DNA from: Porticoccus sp. W117
GTDB taxonomy: Bacteria > Pseudomonadota > Gammaproteobacteria > Pseudomonadales > Porticoccaceae
Reading direction: 5' to 3'
DNA length: 64,000 nt
Assembly (NCBI RefSeq): GCF_030341905.1
Contig: NZ_JATAAF010000008.1
Coordinates: 1-64,000 of the forward strand
Positions 6,942 to 14,277 of the stretch are shown here, piece after piece. The notes beneath the pieces are model-generated. The model searched no databases. It was not told where the DNA came from and saw nothing but the letters and a program-made list of their open reading frames with translations. The first letter of the stretch is position 1. The number at the start of each line of letters is the position of its first letter. Position numbers and translations under genes: made by a program.

Positions 6942-7286
6942 TTATTGACCTGAGTTAGCTGGCGCTTTTCGCATATCCATACTTAGTGCATCGCAATATT
7001 CACCTGGACCCTGCTTATCGATGACAACACTGACGGTTTGGCCGGTATGAAAAGCAGACAAAGCCATGCTGTATACAGCTTTTCCTTGCTCGTCACCAAT
7101 CACCGAGCGTTTAAAGTAGGCGTACTTGTATTTACAGTCGTTCAAATCATCAGAATCGAATGTCACTATGAAACCATCATTACCATGGTGCCAAATTCTC
7201 GTTATCTTGCCTGAGTACCAAGCTGGGGCAGAGATTGCTGTTCCTGCTATCGATAGAAAGCAACTGGCTAAAAGTAGTTTCTTCAT
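6942..7286 (-). CDS. Small secreted protein, array family member 11
   Basis: A 114-residue protein of unknown function. The start at 7284-7286 (MKKLLLASCFLSIAG...) gives a proper signal peptide; the frame is open further upstream but without a plausible leader. The mature part has YSGKITRIWHHGNDGFIVTF, a Cys (NDCKYKYAYF), the helix AVYSMALSAFHTGQTVSVV, a second Cys (EYCDALSM) and a Pro/Asn tail. It is the copy just upstream of the truncated member at 6809-6931, 10 bases away. Confidence 0.8.
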   Translation of the reverse strand: MKKLLLASCFLSIAGTAISAPAWYSGKITRIWHHGNDGFIVTFDSDDLNDCKYKYAYFKRSVIGDEQGKAVYSMALSAFHTGQTVSVVIDKQGPGEYCDALSMDMRKAPANSGQ

Positions 7287-7320
7287 ATATCTCACTGTTA
7301 GGGTAATCTGCAGACACACA

Positions 7321-7476
7321 TCAAGGAGAATAAGGGCCAGCAAAAACTAACAAGCCTATAAGAGCGGTACCCAAAGCGATAAATATCTTTGGTTTCAGCA
7401 AGATTAATAGGTTTGCCACAACAATAGCCTCAAGTGTGAGTTTGAGGACATTTCGGCAGAGAGAAGTTAGCACCAC
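7321..7476 (-). CDS. Possible 51-residue membrane peptide or remnant
   Basis: An open frame from GTG (7474-7476) to TGA (7321-7323). It contains LEAIVVANLLILL and a second hydrophobic run, IFIALGTALIGLLVF, which would be two membrane segments. There is no good ribosome-binding site and no family I recognise. It may be the leftover of a lost gene. The rest of the gap 7477-7770 shows nothing coding. Confidence 0.2.
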   Translation of the reverse strand: MVLTSLCRNVLKLTLEAIVVANLLILLKPKIFIALGTALIGLLVFAGPYSP

Positions 7477-7770
7477 ACAACTACCCTCAGTTATAAATCT
7501 GAGGACGCTGCAATCGTGATGGTGTTTAGCTGAATGTTATTGAGAGCTTAATTTGCGCATGATTATTGATTCTAATAGCGCTTATCAGCTTGAAGCTGGC
7601 TCCGTTCAACCTTTCCCCTATTCGAAATGCCTTAGCATTGTTTCCGTACGCCCCATCAATGGGACATCTAGTGGGAAGTTAACCAAAAGAGGATGACAAA
7701 CTCAAGCCATTTGGAAATCAAAAACAAATAATCGCATCTACCTATATAGTAGAGAGATATCTAAATATAA

Positions 7771-8082
7771 TTATTCGGATATCTCTATCGCAATTCCGTT
7801 GAAGTCAATACCAGTGCACCCGGAGACCCTTATCTGCACATTTGACTTTGCATGAAATGCAGAAAGAGCAATTGATAATATCTCCTTAAGAAAGGGGTGA
7901 GCAGCGTCAAACTTTACTCGAGAAGCTTGGCAACCATCAGCGTTATTTGTTTGAGAAAGTTCTATATAAACCCCTTCATTAGCCCATCCCGTACTAACCT
8001 TTTTGATAGTTTGAGGTGCTAACGAATCGTCAGCATACAGTACAGGCGATAAACTAATAAGTAAGATGATAAAGAACTTCAT
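7771..8082 (-). CDS. Small secreted protein, array family member 12
   Basis: A 103-residue protein of unknown function, the array member nearest the tRNA. Signal peptide 1-17 (ending SPVLYAD), then QTIKKVSTGWANEGVYIEL, a Cys (DGCQASRVKF), the helix FLKEILSIALSAFHAKSNVQI, a second Cys (SGCTGIDF) and the strand GIAIEISE. AGGAAG lies before the ATG. The SIALSAFHA helix is nearly the same as in member 11 (SMALSAFHT), so these two share a more recent ancestor. Confidence 0.8.
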   Translation of the reverse strand: MKFFIILLISLSPVLYADDSLAPQTIKKVSTGWANEGVYIELSQTNNADGCQASRVKFDAAHPFLKEILSIALSAFHAKSNVQIRVSGCTGIDFNGIAIEISE

Positions 8083-8135
8083 GCGTCTACTTCCTTATGT
8101 TCATGTCCTGCAGGGCCAAGACATTGCTTATTGGT

Positions 8136-8480
8136 CTAATACGTTAATCCGTGGTTAAAGTCTAACTTAGCATTGATGTGGCGCTCAATGAGTCGCCACC
8201 AGTTTTCTGTACACTTCCTAACCACACCAGTGGCTTCCAAACCAAATATAGGCAATACCACCACATCAAACCGTATTGGGCACTGGAACATCAAACTCTC
8301 GGACCAGTTGATTCGGCTGTCAACCCATTCAACCTTTGCCAGCTTGTAAGCGTGGAAGCCAGGCTGTTTGCATACTAGGCGTGCCAAAAGGAGTTCATAA
8401 CTTACGGCATAACTTCGGGCGCAGGCTTCGCGCTGCTGGTATTCCATTGGAAACCCGGAAAGCCCTAATTGGCCACGCAA
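8136..8480 (-). CDS. Hypothetical ORF, doubtful, partly antisense to the integrase relic
   Basis: 114 codons on the minus strand, of which the first 35 or so lie opposite the integrase relic and are probably not real. The remaining part (8136-8378) encodes a protein-like sequence with WVDSRINWSESLMFQCPIRFDVVVL and ends RLIERHINAKLDFNHGLTY. It has no signal peptide and does not match the array family. It may be the end of a gene interrupted when the integrase relic was joined here. I do not recognise it. Confidence 0.3.
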   Translation of the reverse strand: MRGQLGLSGFPMEYQQREACARSYAVSYELLLARLVCKQPGFHAYKLAKVEWVDSRINWSESLMFQCPIRFDVVVLPIFGLEATGVVRKCTENWWRLIERHINAKLDFNHGLTY

Positions 8481-8647
8481 ACGGGGATATCACAACCCAT
8501 TACTCAGCGGCCGAACTGAGCGAGTTGATTGAAGCTGTTGGGCGAATTACGGATCGTGGGATTGCCCAGACGCCGACACTCTCGCTGGTGCATCGGTGCG
8601 GCCAAAAAGGACTGTCGGCAAAAAGAAAAAGGGTTTGCAAGCGCTAA
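8379..8647 (+). pseudogene. Tyrosine recombinase (phage-type integrase), C-terminal relic
   Basis: From GVPKGVHNLRHNFGRRLRAAG through ALIGHANGDITTHYSAAEL the sequence matches the C-terminal half of the catalytic domain of phage-type integrases. The HxLRH..R box, the later GH and the catalytic Tyr (THYSAAE) are all present. The N-terminal core-binding domain and the first catalytic Arg are missing; upstream lies unrelated sequence. So the gene cannot make an active enzyme. It points toward the tRNA-Lys gene and ends 19 bases before it, as integrases of tRNA-inserted islands usually do. Its tail is repeated at 129-279. Confidence 0.8.
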
Positions 8648-8661
8648 CCTGCAAACCCTTT
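8628..8661 (+). terminator. Hairpin after integrase relic, copy 2
   Basis: Identical to the hairpin at 244-277: 12-bp stem AAAGGGTTTGCA/TGCAAACCCTTT. It overlaps the last integrase codons and lies between integrase and tRNA. On the minus strand it could also stop transcripts of the tRNA-Lys gene. The T run on either side is short. Confidence 0.45.
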
Positions 8662-8666
8662 AATAA

Positions 8667-8711
8667 TGGTGGGTCGTATAGGATTCGAACCTATGACCAA
8701 TTGGTTAAAAG
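8667..8711 (-). repeat. Attachment-site repeat within the intact tRNA-Lys gene
   Basis: These 45 bases, the 3' part of tRNA-Lys, are repeated exactly at 283-327. The identity continues leftward to 8613, through the integrase tail and hairpin (99 bp in all, matching 229-327). Crossover is expected within the tRNA part; the shared integrase tail is explained if two related elements inserted one after the other. Confidence 0.85.
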
Positions 8712-8742
8712 CCAACTGCTCTACCAACTGAGCTAACGACCC
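8667..8742 (-). tRNA. tRNA-Lys (anticodon UUU)
   Basis: A 76-nt gene reading GGGTCGTTAGCTCAGTTGGT at the 5' end, with the anticodon loop CTTTTAA (anticodon TTT), the T-loop GGTTCGAATCC and an encoded CCA. All four arms pair. It decodes AAA/AAG lysine codons. Its 3' half serves as the integration site of the neighbouring island, and after integration the gene remains whole. Confidence 0.97.
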
Positions 8743-8754
8743 GGAGAGGTGCGT

Positions 8755-8782
8755 ATCATACTGATCCATTTTCCCAGATCAA
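8755..8782 (-). promoter_or_regulatory. Sigma-70 promoter of tRNA-Lys
   Basis: On the minus strand TTGATC (8782-8777), a 16-base spacer and TATGAT (8760-8755), about 12 bases before the first base of the tRNA. Both boxes are close to consensus and the position fits a stable-RNA gene. Confidence 0.7.
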
Positions 8783-8809
8783 GTATTTTTTTCGGATTTT
8801 TAAAAGCCT

Positions 8810-9490
8810 CTATCCAACCTGTTGATACCTCGTAGGATCGTCAACCCCTGCCTTTTCAAATCCCTCCCGGCGCAAGCGGCAACTGTCGCACAAACCACAA
8901 GCCTCACCATTCTCGGTCGCCTGATAGCAGGACACGGTATCGGCGTAGTCCACACCCAGTTCAATGCCCTTGGCGACGATCTGCTCTTTGGTCATGTGCA
9001 TCAATGGTGCCTGAACCCGCAGCTGTTGCCCCTCAACGCCAGCCTTGGTGGCGAGGTTGGCGAGGGCCTCAAAAGCCCTGACAAATTCCGGGCGGCAGTC
9101 AGGATAGCCTGAGTAATCCACGGCGTTCACCCCCAGAAATATATCCTGGGCCTCAAGCACTTCCGCCCAACCCAAAGCAATGGAGAGAAACACGGTATTG
9201 CGCGCCGGTACGTAGGTAACGGGAATGCCCGTGGTTTCTTGTTCCGGCACATCGATGCTGTTATCGGTGAGGGCAGAGCCACCGATGGTGCGCAGGTCGA
9301 GACTAACCACCTTGTGTTCCATCGCCCCCAGCTGCCGGGAGCAGCGCTCGGCAGCTGCCAGCTCCGAATGGGTACGCTGACCATAGTCGAAACTCAGGGT
9401 GTAACACTCATATCCCTGGCTACGGGCAATGGCGAGAACGGTGGTGGAGTCGAGGCCACCGGACACTAGGACTACGGCTTTTTTGGTCAT
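8810..9490 (-). CDS. queC: 7-cyano-7-deazaguanine synthase
   Basis: QueC converts 7-carboxy-7-deazaguanine to preQ0 with ATP and ammonia, a step in making the tRNA wobble base queuosine. The 226-residue protein starts [17 protein letters not shown]: the SGGLDSTT P-loop is the ATP-pyrophosphatase motif. Near the C-terminus, C-x8-CGLCDSC holds the four zinc-binding cysteines. I use the ATG at 9488-9490 rather than an in-frame start eight codons upstream, because it places the conserved beta strand at the N-terminus as in relatives. queE, the preceding pathway step, lies just upstream on the same strand. Confidence 0.95.
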   Translation of the reverse strand: MTKKAVVLVSGGLDSTTVLAIARSQGYECYTLSFDYGQRTHSELAAAERCSRQLGAMEHKVVSLDLRTIGGSALTDNSIDVPEQETTGIPVTYVPARNTVFLSIALGWAEVLEAQDIFLGVNAVDYSGYPDCRPEFVRAFEALANLATKAGVEGQQLRVQAPLMHMTKEQIVAKGIELGVDYADTVSCYQATENGEACGLCDSCRLRREGFEKAGVDDPTRYQQVG

Positions 9491-9514
9491 ATCTATCGAA
9501 AGATAACGAATCAT

Positions 9515-9592
9515 GTAGGGCGGATTAGCGCAGCGTAATCCGCCAATAACAGGCTAGGAACAGGTGGATTACGCTGCGCTAATCCACCCTAC
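9515..9592. repeat. REP-like inverted repeat between queE and queC
   Basis: Two 30-base arms (9515-9544 and 9563-9592) are near-perfect inverted copies; each contains GGATTAGCGCAGCGTAATCC or its complement. This GTAGGGYGGATTAGCGCAGCG type is a widespread dispersed repeat in gammaproteobacteria. In RNA it would fold into a long hairpin between the two queuosine genes. Confidence 0.8.
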
Positions 9593-9602
9593 GGAAATAA
9601 TA

Positions 9603-10259
9603 CTAATGCCCTGGCTCGTCGTCCCAGAGAATTTTATGCAGCTGCATCTGAAAGCGTACCGGCAGCTTGTCGTCCAGTATCCACTGGGCCAGTTCGGTGG
9701 GGTTGAGCTGTCCCTGGCTGGGGGAGAACAACACTTCTCGGGCTCGCACCTGCAGGTTCAGTTCATCCATTTTCAGACGTGCCCATTCGTAATCACCGCG
9801 ATCACAGATCACAAACTTCACTTCATCGTGAGGCTGCAGATGAGCAATATTGTCGTAGAGATTGCGCTCTACTTCGCCAGAGGCCGGGGTTTTCAGGTCG
9901 AGGATTTTCACCACCCTGGCATCCACCTTATCCACCGCCATAGCGCCACTGGTTTCCAGAGAAACCGTATAGCCTTGGTCACACAGCTGTTCCAACAGTG
10001 GAATACAGTTGGGCTGGGCCAGCGGCTCGCCGCCGGTGACGGTGACATGTCGTGCGCCGAAACTGTCTACGGTCTCCACAATCTGTTCCAGACTCTGGCG
10101 CTCGCCGCCATAAAAGGCGTATTCGGTGTCGCAGTAGTGGCAACGCAGCGGGCAGCCAGTAAGGCGCACAAAAACAGTGGGGAGACCGGTGGTACTGGTC
10201 TCCCCTTGCAGCGAGTGGAAAATCTCGGTGATTCGCAGGCTTAAATCAGAGGTCATCAC
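9603..10259 (-). CDS. queE: 7-carboxy-7-deazaguanine synthase
   Basis: QueE is a radical SAM enzyme that contracts the ring of 6-carboxytetrahydropterin to 7-carboxy-7-deazaguanine, in the queuosine pathway just before QueC. The 218-residue protein has the substrate-binding start ITEIFHSLQGE, the cluster motif CPLRCHYCDT (C-x3-C-x2-C binding the 4Fe-4S cluster) at about residues 35-42, and the SAM-binding VTGGEPL. Length fits the family. It overlaps the stop of cpoB by four bases (ATGA), so it is translated from the tol-pal transcript, an arrangement common in this bacterial group. Confidence 0.95.
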   Translation of the reverse strand: MMTSDLSLRITEIFHSLQGETSTTGLPTVFVRLTGCPLRCHYCDTEYAFYGGERQSLEQIVETVDSFGARHVTVTGGEPLAQPNCIPLLEQLCDQGYTVSLETSGAMAVDKVDARVVKILDLKTPASGEVERNLYDNIAHLQPHDEVKFVICDRGDYEWARLKMDELNLQVRAREVLFSPSQGQLNPTELAQWILDDKLPVRFQMQLHKILWDDEPGH

Positions 10260-10987
10260 AAATTGGCATCGATATAGTCCCGCGCCTGTTGGGAAACTTC
10301 CGTATTACCGGCGGCCACCTTTTCCAGCAAGTCGCGGGCTTTGGCGTTATCTCCCTGCAGGTGATATACGCGGCCCAGTTTCAGCGCAGAATCCAGCGCC
10401 TTGTTGCTGCCGGGGTATTTCTCCACAACCTGGGCGAACGCCTGACGAGCTTTGTCCAGGTTGCCTTTCACCATATAGATTTGCCCCAGCCAGTAGTGGC
10501 TGTTGGCCACCAACTTGCCGCTGGGGTAACTGGCAATATGATTCTCAAACGCGGCGCTGGCGTCATCAAATTGCTTGGCTTTCAGCAGGCTCTGGGCGCG
10601 GCCGTAGAGTTGTTTTTCATCGTCACCGGCCACTGGCAAGGTGGGCTGGCCCACTCCAGGGGCGGGTTGTTCTGCACCAGGTACACCAACAGCACTGCCT
10701 GCTGCACTGATACGGCGATCCAGATCCAGGTAATCGTCTTGCTGACGCTGTTTCAGTTCGTCCACCTGATAGGTCAGTTCTTCCACCATGCCACGCAGTT
10801 GGCGTACTTCTTCCAGCAACGATTGCAGTTGGTAAAACATCTCGGTTTGTTGCTGATTGATCAAGGTTCCGTTCTGCTGGCCTCCATTCTGTTGTTGGCC
10901 ATTAACGGGAATTTCCTCTACCGGGGCGCGGGCCGCCAGAGTGTGAGCAGACAATATTGATACAAGCAGCAGTAATGAAACTTTCAT
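10256..10987 (-). CDS. cpoB: Tol-Pal coordinating periplasmic protein CpoB (YbgF)
   Basis: CpoB sits in the periplasm, binds TolA and links outer membrane constriction with septal peptidoglycan synthesis. I place the start at 10985-10987 (MKVSLLLLVSILSAHTLAA), which begins a clean signal peptide; upstream codons are unlikely. Then come a Gln/Asn-rich stretch, a coiled coil (about residues 50-95, ELTYQVDELKQRQQDD) that forms the trimer, a Pro/Gly linker and three TPR units (LYGRAQSLLKAKQFDDA, HYWLGQIYMVKGN, LGRVYHLQGD). 243 residues is a normal length. It lies between pal and queE. Confidence 0.93.
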   Translation of the reverse strand: MKVSLLLLVSILSAHTLAARAPVEEIPVNGQQQNGGQQNGTLINQQQTEMFYQLQSLLEEVRQLRGMVEELTYQVDELKQRQQDDYLDLDRRISAAGSAVGVPGAEQPAPGVGQPTLPVAGDDEKQLYGRAQSLLKAKQFDDASAAFENHIASYPSGKLVANSHYWLGQIYMVKGNLDKARQAFAQVVEKYPGSNKALDSALKLGRVYHLQGDNAKARDLLEKVAAGNTEVSQQARDYIDANL

Positions 10988-11100
10988 GGCTATCCTCAGC
11001 CTGATAACGGAAAAAAGCGCGCAGGCCATGTGACCTGCACGCTATTTATAACACTGTGTAACACCAACCCCAACCAGTAGCCGGGGTTGTAAAGCAACTG

Positions 11101-11619
11101 TTACTTCAGCTCAACCCGGCGGTTCAGGGCCATGGAGTCTGCGTCTGTACCAAATACGGCGGGTTTTTCTTCACCGTAGCTGATCACTTCAACGTTAGAG
11201 CCATTAACACCTTGCAGCAACAGGAAGTCGCGCACGGTATTGGCACGGCGCTCAGCCAGAGCCAGGTTGTATTCGCGGGTACCGCGCTCATCGGCGTGGC
11301 CTTCCAGACGAATGTTGCGCGGGTTGTTGCGCAGGGCTTCAGCGTGGATCAGCAGAGCTTCACGAGCTTCCGGCTTGAGCACGGCTTTGTCGAAATCGAA
11401 GTAGAAGATGGTGTCTACGCCGGCCAGAGGGTCTGAACCGCCGTCGGTTACACCAACGTCAGAGCCGTCGTCAACGCCAACACGGGTTGAAGTGGCATCA
11501 TCTTCAACAGTTTGCTGATCGCCAGCACCGCCGGTCTTATCGTCCGGGGTAGTACAACCAACCAAAACCAGGGAAAGCAATGCGCCCAACAGGCCCAGCT
11601 TCAGGTTTTCTTGTTTCAT
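11101..11619 (-). CDS. pal: Peptidoglycan-associated lipoprotein Pal
   Basis: Pal anchors the outer membrane to peptidoglycan and, with TolB, drives membrane constriction at division. The 172-residue precursor has a lipoprotein signal with lipobox LVLVGC (Cys near residue 22), an acidic Asp/Gly-rich linker (to about residue 60), then the OmpA-like domain: FYFDFDKAVLKPEAREAL, EGHADERGTREYN and the Asp and Arg residues (HADERGT...LAERRA) that bind diaminopimelate. It ends in LNRRVELK. It lies between tolB and cpoB on the same strand. Confidence 0.96.
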   Translation of the reverse strand: MKQENLKLGLLGALLSLVLVGCTTPDDKTGGAGDQQTVEDDATSTRVGVDDGSDVGVTDGGSDPLAGVDTIFYFDFDKAVLKPEAREALLIHAEALRNNPRNIRLEGHADERGTREYNLALAERRANTVRDFLLLQGVNGSNVEVISYGEEKPAVFGTDADSMALNRRVELK

Positions 11620-11740
11620 TTCAGTCTCCTGTGACTAACGTTTTCTTGGGGCAGGCCCCTGGGTTTAAAAAATAACTTAAATACTCAACTGGCAGTGCCA
11701 GCCATTTGCCTTGTCTATCTCAACTATCTACCTTAACCAT

Positions 11741-13042
11741 CTACCTTAAAAAGGGCGACCAGGCCGGTTCGCGCACATCACCGCGCCGGGCTGGCAGGTA
11801 AAACTTCACGCCCCTGTCCAGAGACACCGCCGCCAACACGCCTTTATTGCCACGCTTGGTGGCGTACAACACCATGGCGCCGTTAGGCGACACTGTGGGC
11901 GATTCGTCCAAGCTGGTTTGCGTCAGCACCTGGAATACCTTGCTCACCAAGTCGTAAGCAGCGATATGGAAACGGCCATTGTCGCGGTGCACCATCACCA
12001 ACGTGCGGCCGTCCGGGGCCAATCGACCGCGGGCATTATAACTGCCGCGGAAGGTTAAACGTTGCACTTTACCATTGACAACATTCATTTTGTAGATTTG
12101 TGGACTACCTCCCCTATCGGAGGTAAACAACAGGTGTTTGCTGTCCGGCATCCAGGTGGGTTCGGTGTCGATAGCAAAATGGCGGGTCAGGCGCTTGAAG
12201 CGCCGGGTGCGCAAGTCAAACAGGTACAGCTCCGGATTGCCGTCTTTCGACAGGGTCAGTGCCAATTGGTTGCCATCCGGCGACCAGGCCGGGGCACTGT
12301 TGATGCCTTTAAAGTTGGTCAGCTGCTCACTTTGGCCGGTAGCGATGTTCTGGCGGTAGATGGCAGAGCGGCCACTCTCGAAGGAGACGTACAACACCTC
12401 TTTGCCATCTGGTGACCAGGCGGGGGACATCACCGGCTCTGATGAACGCAGCAACTCCACTTCTCGCGCGCCATCGGCATCAGCACGCATCAGGCGATAG
12501 ATGATTTTACCGTTAGAACCGCGTTCCGAGGTGATATACAGCAATTGGGTGGAAAAAGCGCCGGGCACACCGGTAATGGCTTCGTACACCTTGTCGCTGA
12601 TGATATGGGCCATTTTGCGGGCAGCGTTGGTGCTGCCATTCAGTGTGGTGGTAAACACCGCTTTCTGGGCGGTGATGTTCATCAGGCTGAAGGTAACCGC
12701 CATCTGCCCGCCTTCGCGGGGCAATATCTGGGTAACCACCAGATATTCCGACCCCAGTATTTTCCAGTCCCGGTAGCGCACTGCATTGGCGGTAGCCGGA
12801 AATGACAGCATGTCCTGCTGGGGGATGGTTTTAAACAGGCCGCTGCGGGTCAGATCGTCGGAGACGATCTTGCTGATGTTCTCACTCAGGGTGACACCGC
12901 GGCTGGATACTGGCGCAATGGCGATTTTGGTGGGGTTGTCCACACCACTGGTAATCTCTACTACCAGTTCGGCCATGGCGGCTGCAGGCGCCAGGCAGAA
13001 CAGAACAACAAGGCCCAACAGATTATTTTTCAGTTGTTTCAC
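11741..13042 (-). CDS. tolB: Tol-Pal system beta-propeller protein TolB
   Basis: Periplasmic TolB shuttles between TolA and Pal and is required for outer membrane integrity. 433 residues: signal peptide 1-24 (ending AAAMAE), an N-terminal alpha/beta domain (LVVEITSGVDNPTKIAI..., to about residue 165) whose first strand is the TolA box, then a six-bladed propeller with repeats of the type PAWSPDGKEVLY, PAWSPDGNQLAL, PTWMPDSKHLLF and ending EPAWSPFLR. The ATG is 3 bases from the tolA stop, so translation is coupled. Confidence 0.97.
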   Translation of the reverse strand: MKQLKNNLLGLVVLFCLAPAAAMAELVVEITSGVDNPTKIAIAPVSSRGVTLSENISKIVSDDLTRSGLFKTIPQQDMLSFPATANAVRYRDWKILGSEYLVVTQILPREGGQMAVTFSLMNITAQKAVFTTTLNGSTNAARKMAHIISDKVYEAITGVPGAFSTQLLYITSERGSNGKIIYRLMRADADGAREVELLRSSEPVMSPAWSPDGKEVLYVSFESGRSAIYRQNIATGQSEQLTNFKGINSAPAWSPDGNQLALTLSKDGNPELYLFDLRTRRFKRLTRHFAIDTEPTWMPDSKHLLFTSDRGGSPQIYKMNVVNGKVQRLTFRGSYNARGRLAPDGRTLVMVHRDNGRFHIAAYDLVSKVFQVLTQTSLDESPTVSPNGAMVLYATKRGNKGVLAAVSLDRGVKFYLPARRGDVREPAWSPFLR

Positions 13043-13045
13043 GAT

Positions 13046-13810
13046 TTACATCCTTAAATCTTCTGGTCTAAATACCATGCGCAGGTTACGGAAATGTTTT
13101 TCAAACACGCGGGATTCCAGGTTTTTTAGCTCCGGAAAGCTGTCTGCCTTCTGCACAGCCTGCTCCACAGACTGATCAAAAGCTGCATTGCCACTGGATT
13201 TAACGATACGCACGCTGGTTATCCGGCCGGTAGGCACCAGCTGGATAATCAACTCCGCCTCCATTCCCAAACGGGCGCTGGGTGGGCGACTCCAGTTACC
13301 CGATACCCGCCTCTGGATGATGGCCAGGTAACTGCTGGCCACCTGCTCGTCGTTTTCAGCAATCTGGCCTTCGATATCTTCATCCAGTTCGCCGAACAGT
13401 TCATCTTCCAGGGCTTTTTGTCGCTCCTGTTCACGTTGTTTGCGGGCAGCTTCTTCACGGCGCTTTTTCTCCGCTTCTGCCTGTTTACGTTTTTTCTCGG
13501 CTTCGGCTTTGCGGCGTTTTTCTGCTTCCTGCTGTTTGCGTTTTTTCTCCGCCTCGGCTTTGCGCTTTTTTTCAGCAGCCAGCTTTTTCTGGCGCTCCTG
13601 CTCGCGCCGCTTGGCAGCACTGTTATCCTTTTTGGGTTTCGGCTTTTCCTTCTCTTTCAGCTGCAACAGTTTGGCATCAATGTATTTGGGCGCCACAATT
13701 TTGCGCTCGGTCTCTTCGTGGCCCCACTTGTTAGCCACCAACACAGCCACCCCCAGGTGCAGGGCAATGCTGCACAGGGTAGCGGTTGAATAGCTGAACC
13801 ATTTGCCCAT
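13046..13810 (-). CDS. tolA: Inner membrane-anchored energy transducer TolA
   Basis: TolA spans the periplasm and carries the proton-motive-force signal of TolQR to TolB and Pal. 254 residues: a single membrane helix near residues 9-27 (ATLCSIALHLGVAVLVAN), a long helical domain (about 48-130) made of Lys/Ala/Glu/Arg repeats such as AEKKRKAEAEKKRK, and a globular C-terminal domain (from about 145: SYLAIIQRRVSGNWSRP, ELIIQLVPTGRI). The helical domain is short compared with the roughly 420-residue Escherichia coli protein, but TolA length varies widely. The repeat-rich DNA is prone to length change. Confidence 0.95.
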   Translation of the reverse strand: MGKWFSYSTATLCSIALHLGVAVLVANKWGHEETERKIVAPKYIDAKLLQLKEKEKPKPKKDNSAAKRREQERQKKLAAEKKRKAEAEKKRKQQEAEKRRKAEAEKKRKQAEAEKKRREEAARKQREQERQKALEDELFGELDEDIEGQIAENDEQVASSYLAIIQRRVSGNWSRPPSARLGMEAELIIQLVPTGRITSVRIVKSSGNAAFDQSVEQAVQKADSFPELKNLESRVFEKHFRNLRMVFRPEDLRM

Positions 13811-13812
13811 AA

Positions 13813-14250
13813 CTAGTTTTTGGCCGGTTCGGTTACCAGACCCACGCTTTTGGCACCGGCGTTTTGCAGTTCGGTCATCAGCTGCACCACGGAACCGTAA
13901 TCCACATTGGTATCACCCCATACCAGAACCTGGGTCTTGGGTTGCTGACGGAGTATTTTGCCCACCCGGTCGGTGATTACCGTCAGGGTTTCCTGTTTGT
14001 GTTCGCCTTCTTCGCTGCCCAGGTCAATCCAGTAGCTGCCATCGGCTTTGATGGACACAATCAGCGGTTCCTGATCCTGATCTTCAAGGGGCGCGGGATC
14101 AGCATCCGGCAAATCCACTTTCACCCCTTGCATGAGCAACGGCGCAGTCACCATAAACACAATCAGTAACACCAGCATGACATCAATCAACGGTACTACG
14201 TTGATTTCCGAGGTGAGCTTTTTCTTGGGCTTTTTAACGTGTATTGCCAT
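13813..14250 (-). CDS. tolR: Tol-Pal system protein TolR
   Basis: TolR forms the proton-driven motor with TolQ. 145 residues: short cytoplasmic Lys-rich start (KKPKKKLTSEINVVP), one membrane helix (about 19-40, PLIDVMLVLLIVFMVTAP) with the essential Asp of the ExbD/TolR family, and a periplasmic domain including ALNPLIV-like SIKADGSYWIDLG and VQLMTELQNAGAKSVGLVT. It stands 2 bases after tolA's ATG in the tight tolQRAB run. Confidence 0.96.
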   Translation of the reverse strand: MAIHVKKPKKKLTSEINVVPLIDVMLVLLIVFMVTAPLLMQGVKVDLPDADPAPLEDQDQEPLIVSIKADGSYWIDLGSEEGEHKQETLTVITDRVGKILRQQPKTQVLVWGDTNVDYGSVVQLMTELQNAGAKSVGLVTEPAKN

Positions 14251-14277
14251 GACTGTACTTTTTGTTCGCTGTGGGCA

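Noticed and set aside
519-8082. Reading the array as an integron cassette array
   Set aside because: No integron integrase and no attC-like sites between the genes. Gaps differ in length and sequence, and neighbours look like paralogues from tandem duplication. A tRNA-directed integrase relic explains the mobility better.
8743-8809. preQ1 riboswitch for the queuosine genes
   Set aside because: It lies downstream of queC and is occupied by the tRNA-Lys promoter. queC and queE are expressed from the tol-pal side; no preQ1 aptamer pattern is visible upstream of them.
9564-10244. A 226-codon open frame on the plus strand
   Set aside because: Antisense to queE, which has intact radical SAM motifs.
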